From NCBI GenBank assembly GCA_003993805.1, contig RSEF01000031.1, forward strand, positions 56,598,892 through 56,662,891: a DNA stretch of 64,000 nucleotides. Reading direction: 5' to 3'. Shown here piece by piece: positions 40,501 through 51,100 of this stretch (position 1 is the stretch's first letter; each line of letters opens with the position of its first letter). The notes under the pieces are model-generated. The model was not told the origin of the DNA. It searched no databases and saw nothing but the letters and a program-made list of their open reading frames with translations. Origin of the DNA: Himantopus leucocephalus (taxonomy: Eukaryota; Chordata; Aves; Charadriiformes; Recurvirostridae). A program made the translations under genes and the position numbers.

Positions 40501-40808
40501 TCCTGAAGCTCTGTGTCTGCAGTATTACAAAATTTAGTGGTGAAAAGCCTCATCTCTTACTTTCTTGTTACATATGATCATGACTCTGTTCCTCAATTTA
40601 ATACAAAATCTGTGTTTTTAACATCTATTACATCCAACATATTTTTATGCTTCCCTTTGTCTAAGAGAAGATTGGTCTTACCTAAAAAGCATGCCCTAAA
40701 ATAAAGCACAGGTGCTTGGTAGCTGCTGGAGTACAAGACGTGATATTCATAGCGAATCACTTCTTCTGTGGCACAAACTCCAGCTACTTGAGAGTCATCC
40801 AAAGACTC
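16395..40808 (-). CDS. ATG10: ATG10, E2-like enzyme for ATG12-ATG5 conjugation (C-terminal 148 residues, four exons)
   Basis: In known biology, ATG10 takes ATG12 from the E1-like ATG7 and transfers it to a lysine of ATG5. This step is needed for autophagosome formation in the cytosol. Exons on the minus strand are 40808-40682, 32877-32780, 16890-16793 and 16518-16395. All have AG acceptors and GT donors, and the phases join without error. The product reads EEVIRYEYHVLYSSSYQ, then DGRPLTLDEIW, then GPWDTITQQEHP, then the catalytic motif LHPC, then NYIILWLSTVGPVVG and NLPLSYAK. The active-site cysteine (Cys166 in human) is the TGC at 16848-16846. Human ATG10 is 220 residues, so about 75 N-terminal residues are missing from what was found. 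The C-terminus after SYAK is about 14 residues and differs from human. The last stop lies inside a donor-like site. Confidence 0.95.
16793..16890 (-). CDS. ATG10: ATG10 exon with the catalytic cysteine
   Basis: The exon is 98 bases, entered at phase 0 and left at phase 2. It encodes EHPLLGQPFFVLHPCRTNEF through SQKQN. The Cys in LHPC is the E2-like active-site residue that forms the thioester with ATG12. The acceptor is CTCTTAG and the donor GTGAGA. Confidence 0.96.
17709..18284 (-). other. Unassigned open frame of 191 codons in the large ATG10 intron
   Basis: This is the longest stop-free ATG frame in the non-island part of the window. It starts MDKGNLCRSINLVFLLL and ends ISWYHPCKS. No domain, signal peptide or family was recognised, and no Kozak context, polyadenylation signal or neighbouring exon supports it. 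It lies on the same strand as ATG10, inside the intron between the LHPC exon and the DGRPLTL exon. It could be chance, an old insertion or part of a non-coding transcript. Confidence 0.15.
18847..18882. repeat. Poly(A) tract with a single N
   Basis: Two A runs are separated by an N at 18858 and a few bases. The length and the N point to unresolved homopolymer sequencing. Confidence 0.8.
19540..19854 (-). other. Unassigned open frame of 104 codons in the large ATG10 intron
   Basis: The minus-strand frame includes STKPLGHFTVAIQNSVDYSE and TTLAQLLLREVYEATLDNS, a composition that looks more protein-like than most chance frames here. No family was recognised. The closing codon is followed by a donor-like GGTGAGCC. 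It may be a decayed gene or transposon fragment, or chance. Confidence 0.15.
20596..20748 (-). other. Unassigned short open frame of 50 residues in the large ATG10 intron
   Basis: The minus strand reads MLMKLMQHKLSFILTLRMVF, runs on to YRDCPLQ and ends in TGA; a donor-like GTAAAC follows. It is mentioned because it lies between two other unassigned minus-strand frames and could belong to the same lost or nested gene. There is no family match and no positive proof of coding. Confidence 0.12.
22161..22631 (-). other. Unassigned open frame of 156 codons in the large ATG10 intron
   Basis: The frame begins MQLLYSCITISIPLHGRDYG; two consecutive stop codons lie four codons upstream of this ATG. The C-terminal half contains INGETINVMMDAGRQFNV and EKINGAVTRDVLTTKYLLAG, balanced in charge and free of low-complexity runs. 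No family was recognised. It could be a nested single-exon gene, an old insertion or chance. Confidence 0.2.
26865..27196. mobile_element. CR1-related dispersed repeat fragment left of the gap (tentative)
   Basis: The phrase TTGGACCAATGGCCCATCTA, followed by a CATCCTGTCTCCAACAG-type segment, resembles a dispersed repeat widely seen in birds and reptiles and linked to CR1-like 3' regions. The identification is from memory of the motif, not an alignment. The fragment runs into the assembly gap. Confidence 0.35.
27197..27296. other. Assembly gap (100 N)
   Basis: Exactly 100 N, the usual placeholder for a gap of unknown size. It is flanked on the right by a CR1 3' end. Confidence 0.99.
27297..27340 (+). 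mobile_element. CR1 LINE 3' end, plus strand, cut by the gap
   Basis: The bases after the gap read as the end of a CR1 3' UTR (AAGGTCCCTTCGAACCTAAA) and finish with the repeated ATTCTATG units that mark avian CR1 termini. The rest of the copy is lost in the gap. Confidence 0.9.
32780..32877 (-). CDS. ATG10: ATG10 exon (DGRPLTLDEIW)
   Basis: The exon is 98 bases with acceptor CTCGCAG and donor GTGAGA. It completes an Asp codon split with the exon at 40682-40808. It encodes GRPLTLDEIWKSVHACY through GPWDTITQQ, closely matching the central region of vertebrate ATG10. Confidence 0.96.
32878..40681 (-). other. ATG10: ATG10 intron of about 7.8 kb
   Basis: This intron lies between the EYHVLY exon and the DGRPLTL exon. 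Apart from a pentanucleotide microsatellite at 34877-34922 and a small 19-bp duplication near 38899-38938, nothing was recognised. Open frames are short and unlike known families. Confidence 0.85.
34877..34922. repeat. Compound pentanucleotide microsatellite (AAAAT)n(AAAAC)n
   Basis: Several AAAAT units change to AAAAC units within a single uninterrupted tract. This is typical of a decaying poly(A)-derived microsatellite. Confidence 0.9.
40682..40808 (-). CDS. ATG10: ATG10 exon (EVIRYEYHVLY)
   Basis: The exon is 127 bases, with acceptor GTTTTAG before GAGTCTTTGG and donor GTAAGA. It encodes ESLDDSQVAG, then EEVIRYEYHVLYSSSYQ and PVLYFRACFL. This matches the region just after the N-terminal third of human ATG10. 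It is the most 5' exon found in the window. Confidence 0.95.
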
Positions 40809-42985
40809 CTAAAACAACAAACATGAACACAGTAATACATCAACTTTTTTATTTATATCAGGGGAAAAGTAATTACTACTATTGTAATAAATTCAATAAA
40901 TATACAGAACAGAAATAATGGCAATCACCCCTTTCACAGCACTACTCATTTGAATTCCCAAAGGAATTTTTCAATACTAGCAAGAAAATCACAAAAGTCC
41001 AAAACCTACAAAGGCATCTTACAGACTTACTTCCACAAACTGTGAACTATGTGTAAGTATTTGCAGAATTGAGGTCTTTCTAAGTGCAGGCTGCTTTTGT
41101 AAGCAAGAGACAAAAGCTCTCTAAAATCTTTACAGCACAATGACTATTACAATAAGGTGACTACAGCTGCGTACCTCCTCATTACCTTTAGTGTAGACAA
41201 TTTTAAAAGCGTATCCTTAAATAATCTGTTTTTGCTTGCCAAAAGACAAATCAAATATATCCATCAAAAATTCTCTGTTCTACTTTTTTAAAGGCTTTTG
41301 CCAGAGGTTTTTGCTAATAATACTTCTAAAACTGAGACCTTTTTTTTCCCTGTTCATGTATATTTCAGGTGTAAAGTAAGTAAAGTTTATTGTAGGTTTC
41401 AAATAAATCAGAAGAGATGGAACTTACTGCATTGAGATATACTCCAGTTGCAGCATAAATTTCCTAACATTTCAAATAAATGTTCAAACTGTGCTAAGAA
41501 CCCAGTTGTTTTGACTTTTCTAAAATCTGTAGATACTCAACACATTTGAAAATGAAACCATTAAACTAATAATGCCATTAAGATTAAATGTTAGAACAAA
41601 CTTTCCAAGAAGACACTATAGGTGTGGACTTGTTCAGTTTTCAAACCCTCAAATTTACATGCATGAACTAAGCCACCATAATGCCCCACAGGTTGGGTGT
41701 GCGTTTCAGAACCTGACTATTGCCAAGCAACTGTGAATACTGGCTCACTGTCTCTGTCCAAGCAAAACAAAAAAGATTGAACAGGAAAGAAGAACCAGCA
41801 TCCTTTGAACACTATGCTGGTTTAACACAAAGAAATTTAAAGCTATTTTGCATTTTTATCTCACATCCTTAATTCAACTCAGCAATGAATTGATCTATGA
41901 AGAGATATAAGAACTGATAAACTATAACACTAATGACACATTAAATACTTTCAATTTTTTTTATAGCCCACATAAAAGTGATTTCCCCCAAATTCAGTCT
42001 ATTAGACAACCAGATGCTGCTAAGGCACACAGACAGAAAATCACAAATGGAAAGCCCAGACTTTGGGAAGCTATAGACCAAGGTACTGTAAATACATTTT
42101 TGGACATTACATGAGAAAATCATAGATGCCCACAGAACAGAAGGTTTCTGGGAAATTCTGGACAACTACAGGAATGGTTGATTTTAGCTTATCAGGAAAC
42201 AGGTATCTAAAGCACTGAAAGAGAACGTTAAAGAAAGTGCTCTCTGTGTTAACCTAGTTCTAAAAACTGTATGTGAAGGGATACTAAAGACAACATGCCA
42301 GAAGGGACAATGATGACTACTGTATCTGACTTCATGGGCCAGGTAGAGTTAGGTATGCTATGCCCAGTTCCCATGCAAACATGTTAACAGACTAAGAAGG
42401 CAAGTTCTTTTCCTCCTCACACACCCTCTGATCAGATGTGAAATACAGACTAAAAAAATCTCTCGAGGAAAACCGAAATTTCTTCTCTATAGTGAGCTGA
42501 ACTTTCTTTAAAATTGATCCATTTTCAATGCTTGAGTGAGAATAGTAAAAGAAAGAACAGCAGCAGCCCATGGTAAAAGAAAACAAAAAACAACTACAGA
42601 CTGGTTTTCAAATCTATAGGTGTGGGAAAGAGTCCCTATTCAGAACTGAACCGACTTTAAAGTTTACAAAACCCTTTCAGATCAACCTCCTGGATGCAAA
42701 ATCATACTGCTTTACAGACATTAACGTTTCATCAGATATTATGACCTTGGGAATTGCTTAGTCACTAGCTTACCTTGCCCTAAAAAAATACTTCTCCTGG
42801 AAATGGCAAGACTACCTGTGCATGTATTAAATACTATTGTTCTAGAAAAAAGCTGTATGTATACACATATTTCTCTCTCCTGCTTTCTGTATATAAGGGT
42901 AAAACGACTGTATACCCTCATATAAATACTGATATCTAATGTATGACTATTTTAGACTGAATGATAAAGAAGCCATATTCTTTAT
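40809..42985 (-). other. ATG10: Upstream ATG10 intron sequence, first part
   Basis: This is assumed to be intronic because the N-terminal coding exons of ATG10 must lie further right. It is AT-rich. No exon or repeat was recognised. Confidence 0.5.
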
Positions 42986-43240
42986 TATGGAATCACAGAA
43001 TCACGGAATTTTCAGAGTTGGAAGGGACATCTAGAGATCACCTAGTCCAACTCCTGTGCTAGAGCAGGACCGCCTACAGCACATTACTCAGGACTGCATN
43101 NNNNNNNNNNNNNNNNNNNNNNNNNNNNNNNNNNNNNNNNNNNNNNNNNNNNNNNNNNNNNNNNNNNNNNNNNNNNNNNNNNNNNNNNNNNNNNNNNNNG
43201 TGGCCTCACCAGGGCAGAATAGAGGGGGAGAATGACCTCC
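42986..43240 (-). mobile_element. CR1 LINE 3' region, minus strand, interrupted by an assembly gap
   Basis: The left flank (AATCACAGAATCACGGAATT followed by GGAAGGGACATCTAGAGATC) is the reverse complement of a CR1 3' end. The right flank (GTGGCCTCACCAGGGCAGAA and GAGGGGGAGAATGACCTCC) also fits reverse-complement CR1. The 100-N gap at 43100-43199 therefore lies inside one copy. Confidence 0.85.
43100..43199. other. Assembly gap (100 N)
   Basis: Exactly 100 N, a placeholder gap located inside a CR1 copy. Confidence 0.99.
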
Positions 43241-46200
43241 TTTGTACTATTTTTATTCCTTCTGATGAAGAAAGCAAGTTAAAATCCCCTGGTTACAAGT
43301 TAATTTGACAGCAGGAGAGAGTTAATAGTGTGTTTTGATACTCTTTAGCAGTAACTGTGCTCTGCAGACAGAAGAGCAGCAGGAAGGTATGGGTTAAGTC
43401 AGGTCACCTTTGGAGGGAGGGCTCCCAAGGAAAGGGAAGGGCCAGGGAAGTGACAGACAGGGTAAACTGGGAAGGCAACAGAATTATCTGATAAAAAAAG
43501 GATTTCTCCCTGCTGAGACCAAACATTTCTCTCTCTCCATCTCACCCAGAGAGGAAGGCTGAGCCAGCCCTCCTTGCTCAGCCCAAATTCCCTTTGAAAT
43601 GTAGAAGCAGGCCCTGATGCCCTTTTTTGGGGAAAAAAACCCAGAGAAGTGGTTTAAAGAACAGCGGGCACATTTCTCCTGGATCACAAGTCACTGCTGC
43701 CTTTCTCCCAATTCCCATGTTCCTCATCTCCTTTCTTGCTGTCTTGACCTCCATTTCCTCCTGCCACGGGCCAGCCTCCTGGGAAATTCTCCTGCAGGAG
43801 CACGGCAGGATTGGGCTGCAAGCAGGAAAGGGAGGAAGAGGTGACGCAGGCACAGTTACTGGTACCGCTGGTTTCATTGTGAAGGGGGGAAAAAGGAGAT
43901 GCAATCCAGATTAGTAAGCAAATCTGATTTCATTGCTTGGAATACATTAACACTTAATTTCATTTCAGCCTCTAAAGTTGAAAACAAATGTATCACTGTT
44001 TCTCCAGTGCGGCGTTTCTCTTTCTTCAGAGATGACTGTGAGCTACCGTGTGAAACACAAGAGCTTCCAAGGAGCAGCTCCCCTCCCCATTCAACACTTT
44101 CCCTTTGGCAAACGGGGGGATGGAACATGAAAACTGAATGGTAGGACAGCCTGCATCAGATAGAATTAAAACAGAGCTTAATGTGGAGGGTGCGGCAGCG
44201 TGGTGAGATTGTATCTGCACTCTTTATTCTTCCTCCTGGGTGTTCTCCACATTTACTTGGACCGTGTCTCACTTTTTTGCCTGCAGCCCCCACAGGTCTA
44301 GTCTCTGCAGGTCAATTTTGCTGCCGGTTTTTGTCCCTCCTGTGCAGAGTCTCAAGTCAACCCCCACCTTTACACAGACCTCGAATCTCCAGAGCTGATC
44401 CTCCCTTTCCCTGCCACGCAGAAAACACAGCATGGAGTCGCAGCAGTCAGCGAGGCAATCCCGGTCGGAGAGGAGGAGAGTCAGACCCCTGGGCAGCAGC
44501 CCACCTCACGTCCTCACGACCAGCTCAGATTGTCCCCATCAGCTGGTGGATGGCAGGAGACAGGAGCTTGGCTGGCTCAGTGAAGGCTGAACCGCCAGTA
44601 TGCCTGGTGCCTGGATTCAAGTCTCAAAATGAAGTATTACTTGAAAATTGTGAGGATGCCTAGTAAATGAAAAAAATCTTGCAAAACTAAACATGCTGAG
44701 GAAAAAAAGCCAACAAACCAAGACTTGCAAGAACCTCAAAACCATCCTAGCACATGGGGTTTTTAATTTTAATATACTAAGAGAATGTCAGTTTGCATTA
44801 ACTGATTGTCGGTATTTTCCCTTTACTATTAAATATTCATATTATGCTAAAATTTATTGGCTCTAATCAAACTTAACCCCACTGTATCACAGCCTGCAAA
44901 AATGCATAAAAATGTGGACATCTTCCTGAATAATTTAAGTGTAAGATGAATGGGGTACAAATGTCTTTGCCACCAGTTGCAGCATTTTTATATACATTAA
45001 TATATTGCTCTTTTATGTGAACCATATATGGGGAAACCAAAAATCTCCATGTGTTTTACAGTGCCACCATCATTAGTGACAGATGAGGCAATATGAGGAT
45101 AACAAAAGAGCTCTGAAGACTAACAAACTTACCTTACAGATTTATTTTCTGTATGCAGCTACAAGATCCTCCTCACTATCTTGGATTTCTTTAAATTTGG
45201 TTAGCCAAGTGAAGAAGCTGGTTAAATACTGCCTCTCAATAACAGAGAAAGAGAGTGGCCCTTAAATTAGACGGTGATGTTACTAAATGCCATGTCCAAA
45301 GAGCCTTCTTTTGGAAGACACAGCTACCTTGAAAAGCCACTACGCCACTTCTGGAGAAACCCACAGGCGAGTTAACATAAACAGGCAATGGATTCCTATG
45401 GGCACACAGATCTCTGAAAGACTTCTTTTCCCAAAGGAAAATCTGACTGCAAGTCAGCACCCTGACCATGATACTGTGAAAGCATCCAGTCCTTATTAGA
45501 ATGACTGTTTTCGCCCGAAAAATACAGGTTACTAACAAAAAAACCTCACAGCCTTTTGTCTTTCAAGGCATACCGAAAGACCAAAACCAAGACTTCCACC
45601 CCAAAAAGATGCAGCACATAAAATTGCAGTAGTCCCTCATGCATTAACAATTGCTTCTAATGGCTGGAAATTAGATTTGTCTTTTGATTGCTTTAAAACC
45701 GCTATCACAAGTGAAAGCAAAATCTATTCAAGCAAAAGAAGCAATGGACCATGAAAACAGAACAGTTGTGAATATTTTTTCACATAAAGGTGGGGAATTC
45801 TTTCAAAATCACTCTTCATTCTTCCCAGGTTGTCACATAAAATGCAGAATTTGGTGTCTTCTTTCCTCCCCCAGAAGAAACGTTTTCTGCTTTTTTACAT
45901 AGGAAGTAAAAGACTGTTCTGAACAGGGCTGAAGGACTGAGACACAACAAGTTAGGAAACCTCTTCTGGTGGAAACTACAGCTAACCCCCAGCAAAGCTA
46001 GGACACAAGGCAAGGTAATCAAAGGAGCAGGAGGGACATGGCACACCTGCTGAGGGCGGATGGACTAACCTAGACTATTTGAAATTTTTAAAAGAAGGGT
46101 GCATGCAAAGCTATGGTCACACACCTAGCAGAAGAACAGAGCAACCTCATCAGTAAGCTGTATGGATGCATTTACTTCCACTACCTCCAACCAACATTCT

Positions 46201-47860
46201 TTGTCAATAGTATTCCTCGGAATTAGGCATTTACAGCAGTCCTTCTTTCTAAGGAAGTATGGTGAGATAAGAAGCAAATAGAGATGGTGGTACCCATACC
46301 TTCTCTTTTTTGCCACTAGCCTTTCTGTAAGAAAAGTCACACAGGACAGATAAGGTATGTATATGTCCCACTGCAGGGATGGAGACTCCAGCCTCTAATT
46401 CTGAGTGCTATAAATACCAGCCCAAAGTCCTTTTCTCTGTCTCATCCAGCATATACTTCATTATTCCACATGAAGCAGAACAGCTTCCACAGTACCTTAA
46501 CACCCAAGGAGTTGAGCGCTTTCAAAGCCTCTTCCTGGCCCTTTGCCAACAGACATAACTAAAATCAGGATTGCCCGTAACTTTCCTCATACTACAGGGC
46601 AATACAGGACAACCAGCACCTCCTCTGGCCATCTTTTGCAGGCAACATTTTGGCACTCATTCTCAGAAGCCTCTCCTAAGGGTGAGATGAGCCCTGGAAG
46701 TTCTTGGCATGACCAACCTGGGATTAGACTCCCACTAGGGCCCCCAGGCACATCCCAGGTTAAGGGGCAGGTGAGAAGGGATTCTGTCAGACCAAATTTT
46801 GGCCAGAGCTGCCAAGTGCATACATGTCCTTTGGTAGATATGAACTCTAGTGATTGAGATATGTGAATTTTCCTACTCTAGGATTACAACAAGAACAACA
46901 AAAAAAAACCCCTATGTTTAATAGAAAGTTTTGGAATTTCATTCACAAGCCTGCACGAAAAATCCTTGCAAAACACACCAGTCCTGAGAACAAGCTACGC
47001 ATATACACAGGGGTGCACAGAGTTTTCAAGGCTCATGAAAAACAGACCATGCAGATGTAACTACACATTGTTGCAGTTAGCTTGCAGCAATAATTAGAGT
47101 TAAAAAAAATCAAATTTATGCACAAGCAAAGTTTTATATCATGGAATTTCATACAAACAGGATTTTCCCATTATTTTCATCATTATCATGCATTTCTACA
47201 AACTGGAGTAAGTTACTACTTTGAGGTGAAGTACTATTTCACAAAATTATTGGTTTTTTGAACTGAAGTGCTTCCAGGATTGGGCTCTATGCTTTATAAT
47301 AGGCAAAAAGAAAAAAAAAATTGCTACACTAGAAGACAACAGTAGCAGTTCAGCTGTATTTTAGGGCAGTTTTATTTTTTTAGAAGAAGGATTACTATTT
47401 CTGCTTTGAGAATCTCAGCAGCAACCCAGTTTTGGCCATGCTTAATTCAATGGGGAGACTGACAGCAAATGCCTACAAACCTTTACTTTATAGAAGACAA
47501 ACTCAAATCCTCATTAATTTCTCAGATGGGAAACTGTATGTAAATGGTGCCAAGACTGACAGACAGTGTTTAGCAGTAATTCAAGTGAAAAAAGTTACAG
47601 ACGGAAATGCTCAAATTGTCACAAAATCTGGCATTATAAAAGCATGAAATCTGAAGCTAAAGGTTTGAAGTTAAACTAAGAGCGGCTGAAGGTGAAGCAG
47701 GGACGGTGCAGTTCTGGAGTCATTTGCTGTGCTACAGGCTTGGCAGCCGTGGGGGGGCTGGGCAGGGGGTTCAGGACACTGTCAGAGAAAGGCAGTGTCA
47801 CTGGGACAGTGACTTAGGACAGTGTAATAGTTGCATGCTGCCAACTTGAGAAAGGAAATA
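43241..47860. other. Upstream ATG10 intron sequence, second part
   Basis: No exon could be assigned. A modestly GC-rich patch at 44.2-44.6 kb holds a 160-codon plus-strand frame (44181-44663) with no recognisable domain. A donor-like GTAAGT on the minus strand near 45130 follows a short frame, KFKEIQDSEEDLVAAYRK, which ends in a stop before the donor, so it is not called as an exon. Confidence 0.45.
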
Positions 47861-48187
47861 GGGGGCCTACAGGAGAGCTGCGGAAGGACTTTTTACTAGG
47901 GCATGTAGTGATAGGATGAAGGGGAATGGCTTCAAACTGGAAGAGGGATTTAGATTAAATATTAGGAAGAAATTTTTCACTATGAGGTTGGTGAGGCACT
48001 GGCCCAGGTTGCCCAGAGAAGCTGTGGCTGCCCTATCCCTGGAGGTGTCCAAGGCCAGGTTGGACGGGGCTTGGAGCAACCTGGGCTGGTGGGAGGTGTC
48101 CCTGCCCACAGCAGGGGGGTGGAACTGGATGATCTTCAAGATCCCTTCCAACCTAAACCATTCTATGATTCTAGGATGATTCTATAG
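47861..48187 (+). mobile_element. CR1 LINE, 5'-truncated copy with complete 3' end, plus strand
   Basis: About 325 bases match the CR1 3' region in order: GGGGGCCTACAGGAGAGCTG, the GGTTGCCCAGAGAAGCTGTG block, the GGAGGTGTCCCTGCCCACAG block, and the terminal ATTCTATG-type units. It ends near 48187. Good preservation suggests a relatively young insertion. Severe 5' truncation is the normal state of CR1 copies. Confidence 0.95.
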
Positions 48188-51100
48188 TATCCGATTAAGT
48201 TAATATCTGTCAAATTGATGCAACTTAAAAGTTACCTGAGATGCTAATTTAAGCTTGGCCATAGCCTATTATATAAGCACAACAATTAGAAACAATAATC
48301 ATAAACAATGTAGCTTAATTACAACTAGTTTCTTTGAATATGAGAGATCCAATTATATTAACTACATGTTAAGGCTAAAGCATATATATTATTCTCTTAT
48401 TAAGATAACAGGAACATGAAATTAAAATATAATTCTCAATTTCAAATTCAAAAAAATCTTAATCCAAAAATTTTAACTATCACTCAAAATAATAACAAAT
48501 TTACTTGTAATTTCTCCAAATAAAATAACCTGAATTTCTTCCTACACTTAAATAAAAACTGGTAGCATATTAGGATCCAGTGATTGTTTTCTTTTTGGAA
48601 ATGCCTAAATATAATAAAAACATTTTTTAATGGAACAAGGCCAGACCCTACCAAGTCAAATAAGTTCAGCTTTTGCTTGCTCTGAAAAACTGCTTATTTT
48701 ATTAATATATGATGTTATACAGATGTACTTACTTTCTATTCTCTAATCACTGTTACATCACAAATGCAAAGCTCCGAATTCAGATTTGGGCAGGTCAAAA
48801 GCCCTTCAGTTCATTTTCAAACAAAATACTCTGTAAAAATATCCTAAGTATTAATAAATATGTTATCAAATGTCATTGAACACAACCAGCCCAAATGTAG
48901 ATTGGAGACATTCATAGTGGCTGGAAAGAAAGTACTGAATGACTTCTTTTATTAATGTGATCGCAAATGAAAACTGCCATGCTGTATTACATGATACTAT
49001 TAATTTCCAGGAATGCAGTCCATAATAGATCTCAATGCAAATTTAACTGGTAGCAGGCTCTACAAAGAAGTAATTATAGTTTGAAAAAATGCAGCTAAAA
49101 TTCAAAAAATTCAAGTGAGAAGACACAATGCAATACAGTCTTGCAACTAAAAATTGCCTGCTGAGGCATTATCTAACAATGAAGACAGCTATACTATATT
49201 CCTATGGCTGAATAATACAGTTAGGAGACTTCTATGGAAAAATAAAGAAAATACTGAAGTAGAAAATGATCTCAGCTACAGTAACACACTTCCAAGAGTT
49301 TTGTACAACTCAATGCAACTGCCCCTTGAAGCCAGCTGTACTCCTAACACCCAGAATTTGGAATTTGCTTTACAATTCTTTGAAGCTGAGTAGAAAATCT
49401 GTATGAATTATTTACAATGTTTCTGTCTGGAATAAATCTTCTAACAGTTTCCATCTTTGTGCAAACTCTATTTTATTTGACAAGAAAGCCCAATACAGAA
49501 TTAGGAATACCCAAATATTTCCACTGCAGTATGTGGTGGAAAACACCTGTAATGGTCAACAATACCATATAAACACAATGACAAACAACACCACTGTAGC
49601 AGAAGGTTTACAAAAATCAAGACATGCATAGCTACACTTGGCCAAGCTCATGTACAGTGTTACTATAGAAATTTTACACAGATGTAAAATCCACATAGTA
49701 GGTGAGCTATTAAATATATTAATTTATCTCATGTTGGGGAATTCTTCTGGTAGTTGAACTTCTCAGTTCCAAGTGGAAAGACTTGAAGACGCTGTTCTGT
49801 ATACAACTGTTCAACAAACATATCTAGATTTTCCTTCAAACTTTGTAAGTAAGCTATATAAAATACTTAAAGCAATTAGCAAATTGTTCCAAAAAAGTGT
49901 TCAAATTTTTCTGTTTTGGGAGCAACAGAAAACTTGAGAAGGAGAAGGAGAGCTGGTATCTTTGCCTCCTCGCTCTCAATGCTGCATTCATCCATTTTGC
50001 ACAGTTCCTCCTCCTGCCTGGGGAAACTCGAAGGCGCATTTCTCCTGCCTCAGAAGAGCACTTCAGACACGGAGCCACAAAGCACTTGAGGTGCCGTCTC
50101 TCCTGCTCCACTTTGCGTGAGTCACCGAATGCTCGCTGGAGCAGGGAACAGAGCCTGGGTACTCCTGGGCCCCGCTGAACGACGCCATGCCCTACTGGCC
50201 TCCGCAGGTGATTTTTGTGTTGGCAGGGCACAAAGCGTGAAAGGCTCCGCAGCCCCAACTTCCTTGACCGTATCAGAAAGCAACTTACTCAATATCGGAA
50301 ACACGGGATACAAGAAGTAAGGAAAGAGCTCATAATTGTATACATGTGCAGAGAAAGAGCCAGAACGGCACTTTGACTGTTGCTACATTTTCTCTGCTCT
50401 AATTTCCCTCAAAAGCTACTCTACGGCTACTGGAGTTAATTTATTCCTTCAATTTGATTAAGGTATCTCAGGAACTATTTCATATATTTGTCCCTATTTA
50501 TGACTAACTGATATCATAGCTAAGACGATGAAGTATTTAATTGGTTAAATTGCTCTTGCTTTTCAAAACTGAGATATTCCAAGTGTCCCGAAGGCATTTA
50601 GTTCCAAAACAGGAAGCCAAAGAGGAGAGCACTCAGTAATTCTAATCGTGTGCAGATCTCTTGGAAAGTATTTTCCTAAACATTTGCTGAAAGAACCTTT
50701 TATTGTACTGCATGCTGCTGCATGTACCCCAAATAGGGTCCCACAGAAACAGAAAGATATTTACTACTTAAATTATTTCTGGTTATGTAAAGGAATCAAT
50801 CTAGAATCAACTAAGGGCATGCTTTCCTAAATATTAAACTTCAGTCATGTGCAAAACAAAGGATGTAGAGGAAGAAAATGCAACTAAAAATACATTATAT
50901 ATATTTTTAACATCCTATATGATGACTTTATTCATAAGGCAGAGACTATGAATGGTAGTGCTCCTCCAAAATCAAAGACAGAATTTAATTGATTTTTTCT
51001 TTTCTGTTTATAGGTTTCTGCAACTCAACTGCAATCCCTGCAGGAATAATTTTAGAATAAAGGCCTGGTGTCCATATGATATTTCAAACAGTACTGCTGA

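Noticed and set aside
44181..44663. A 160-codon plus-strand frame
   Set aside because: Pro/Ser/Arg-rich with no domain, in a locally GC-rich patch. Nothing distinguishes it from chance.
45083..45200. A minus-strand donor-like site after KFKEIQDSEEDLVAAYRK
   Set aside because: A stop codon lies between the peptide and the donor, so it cannot be an internal coding exon in that frame.
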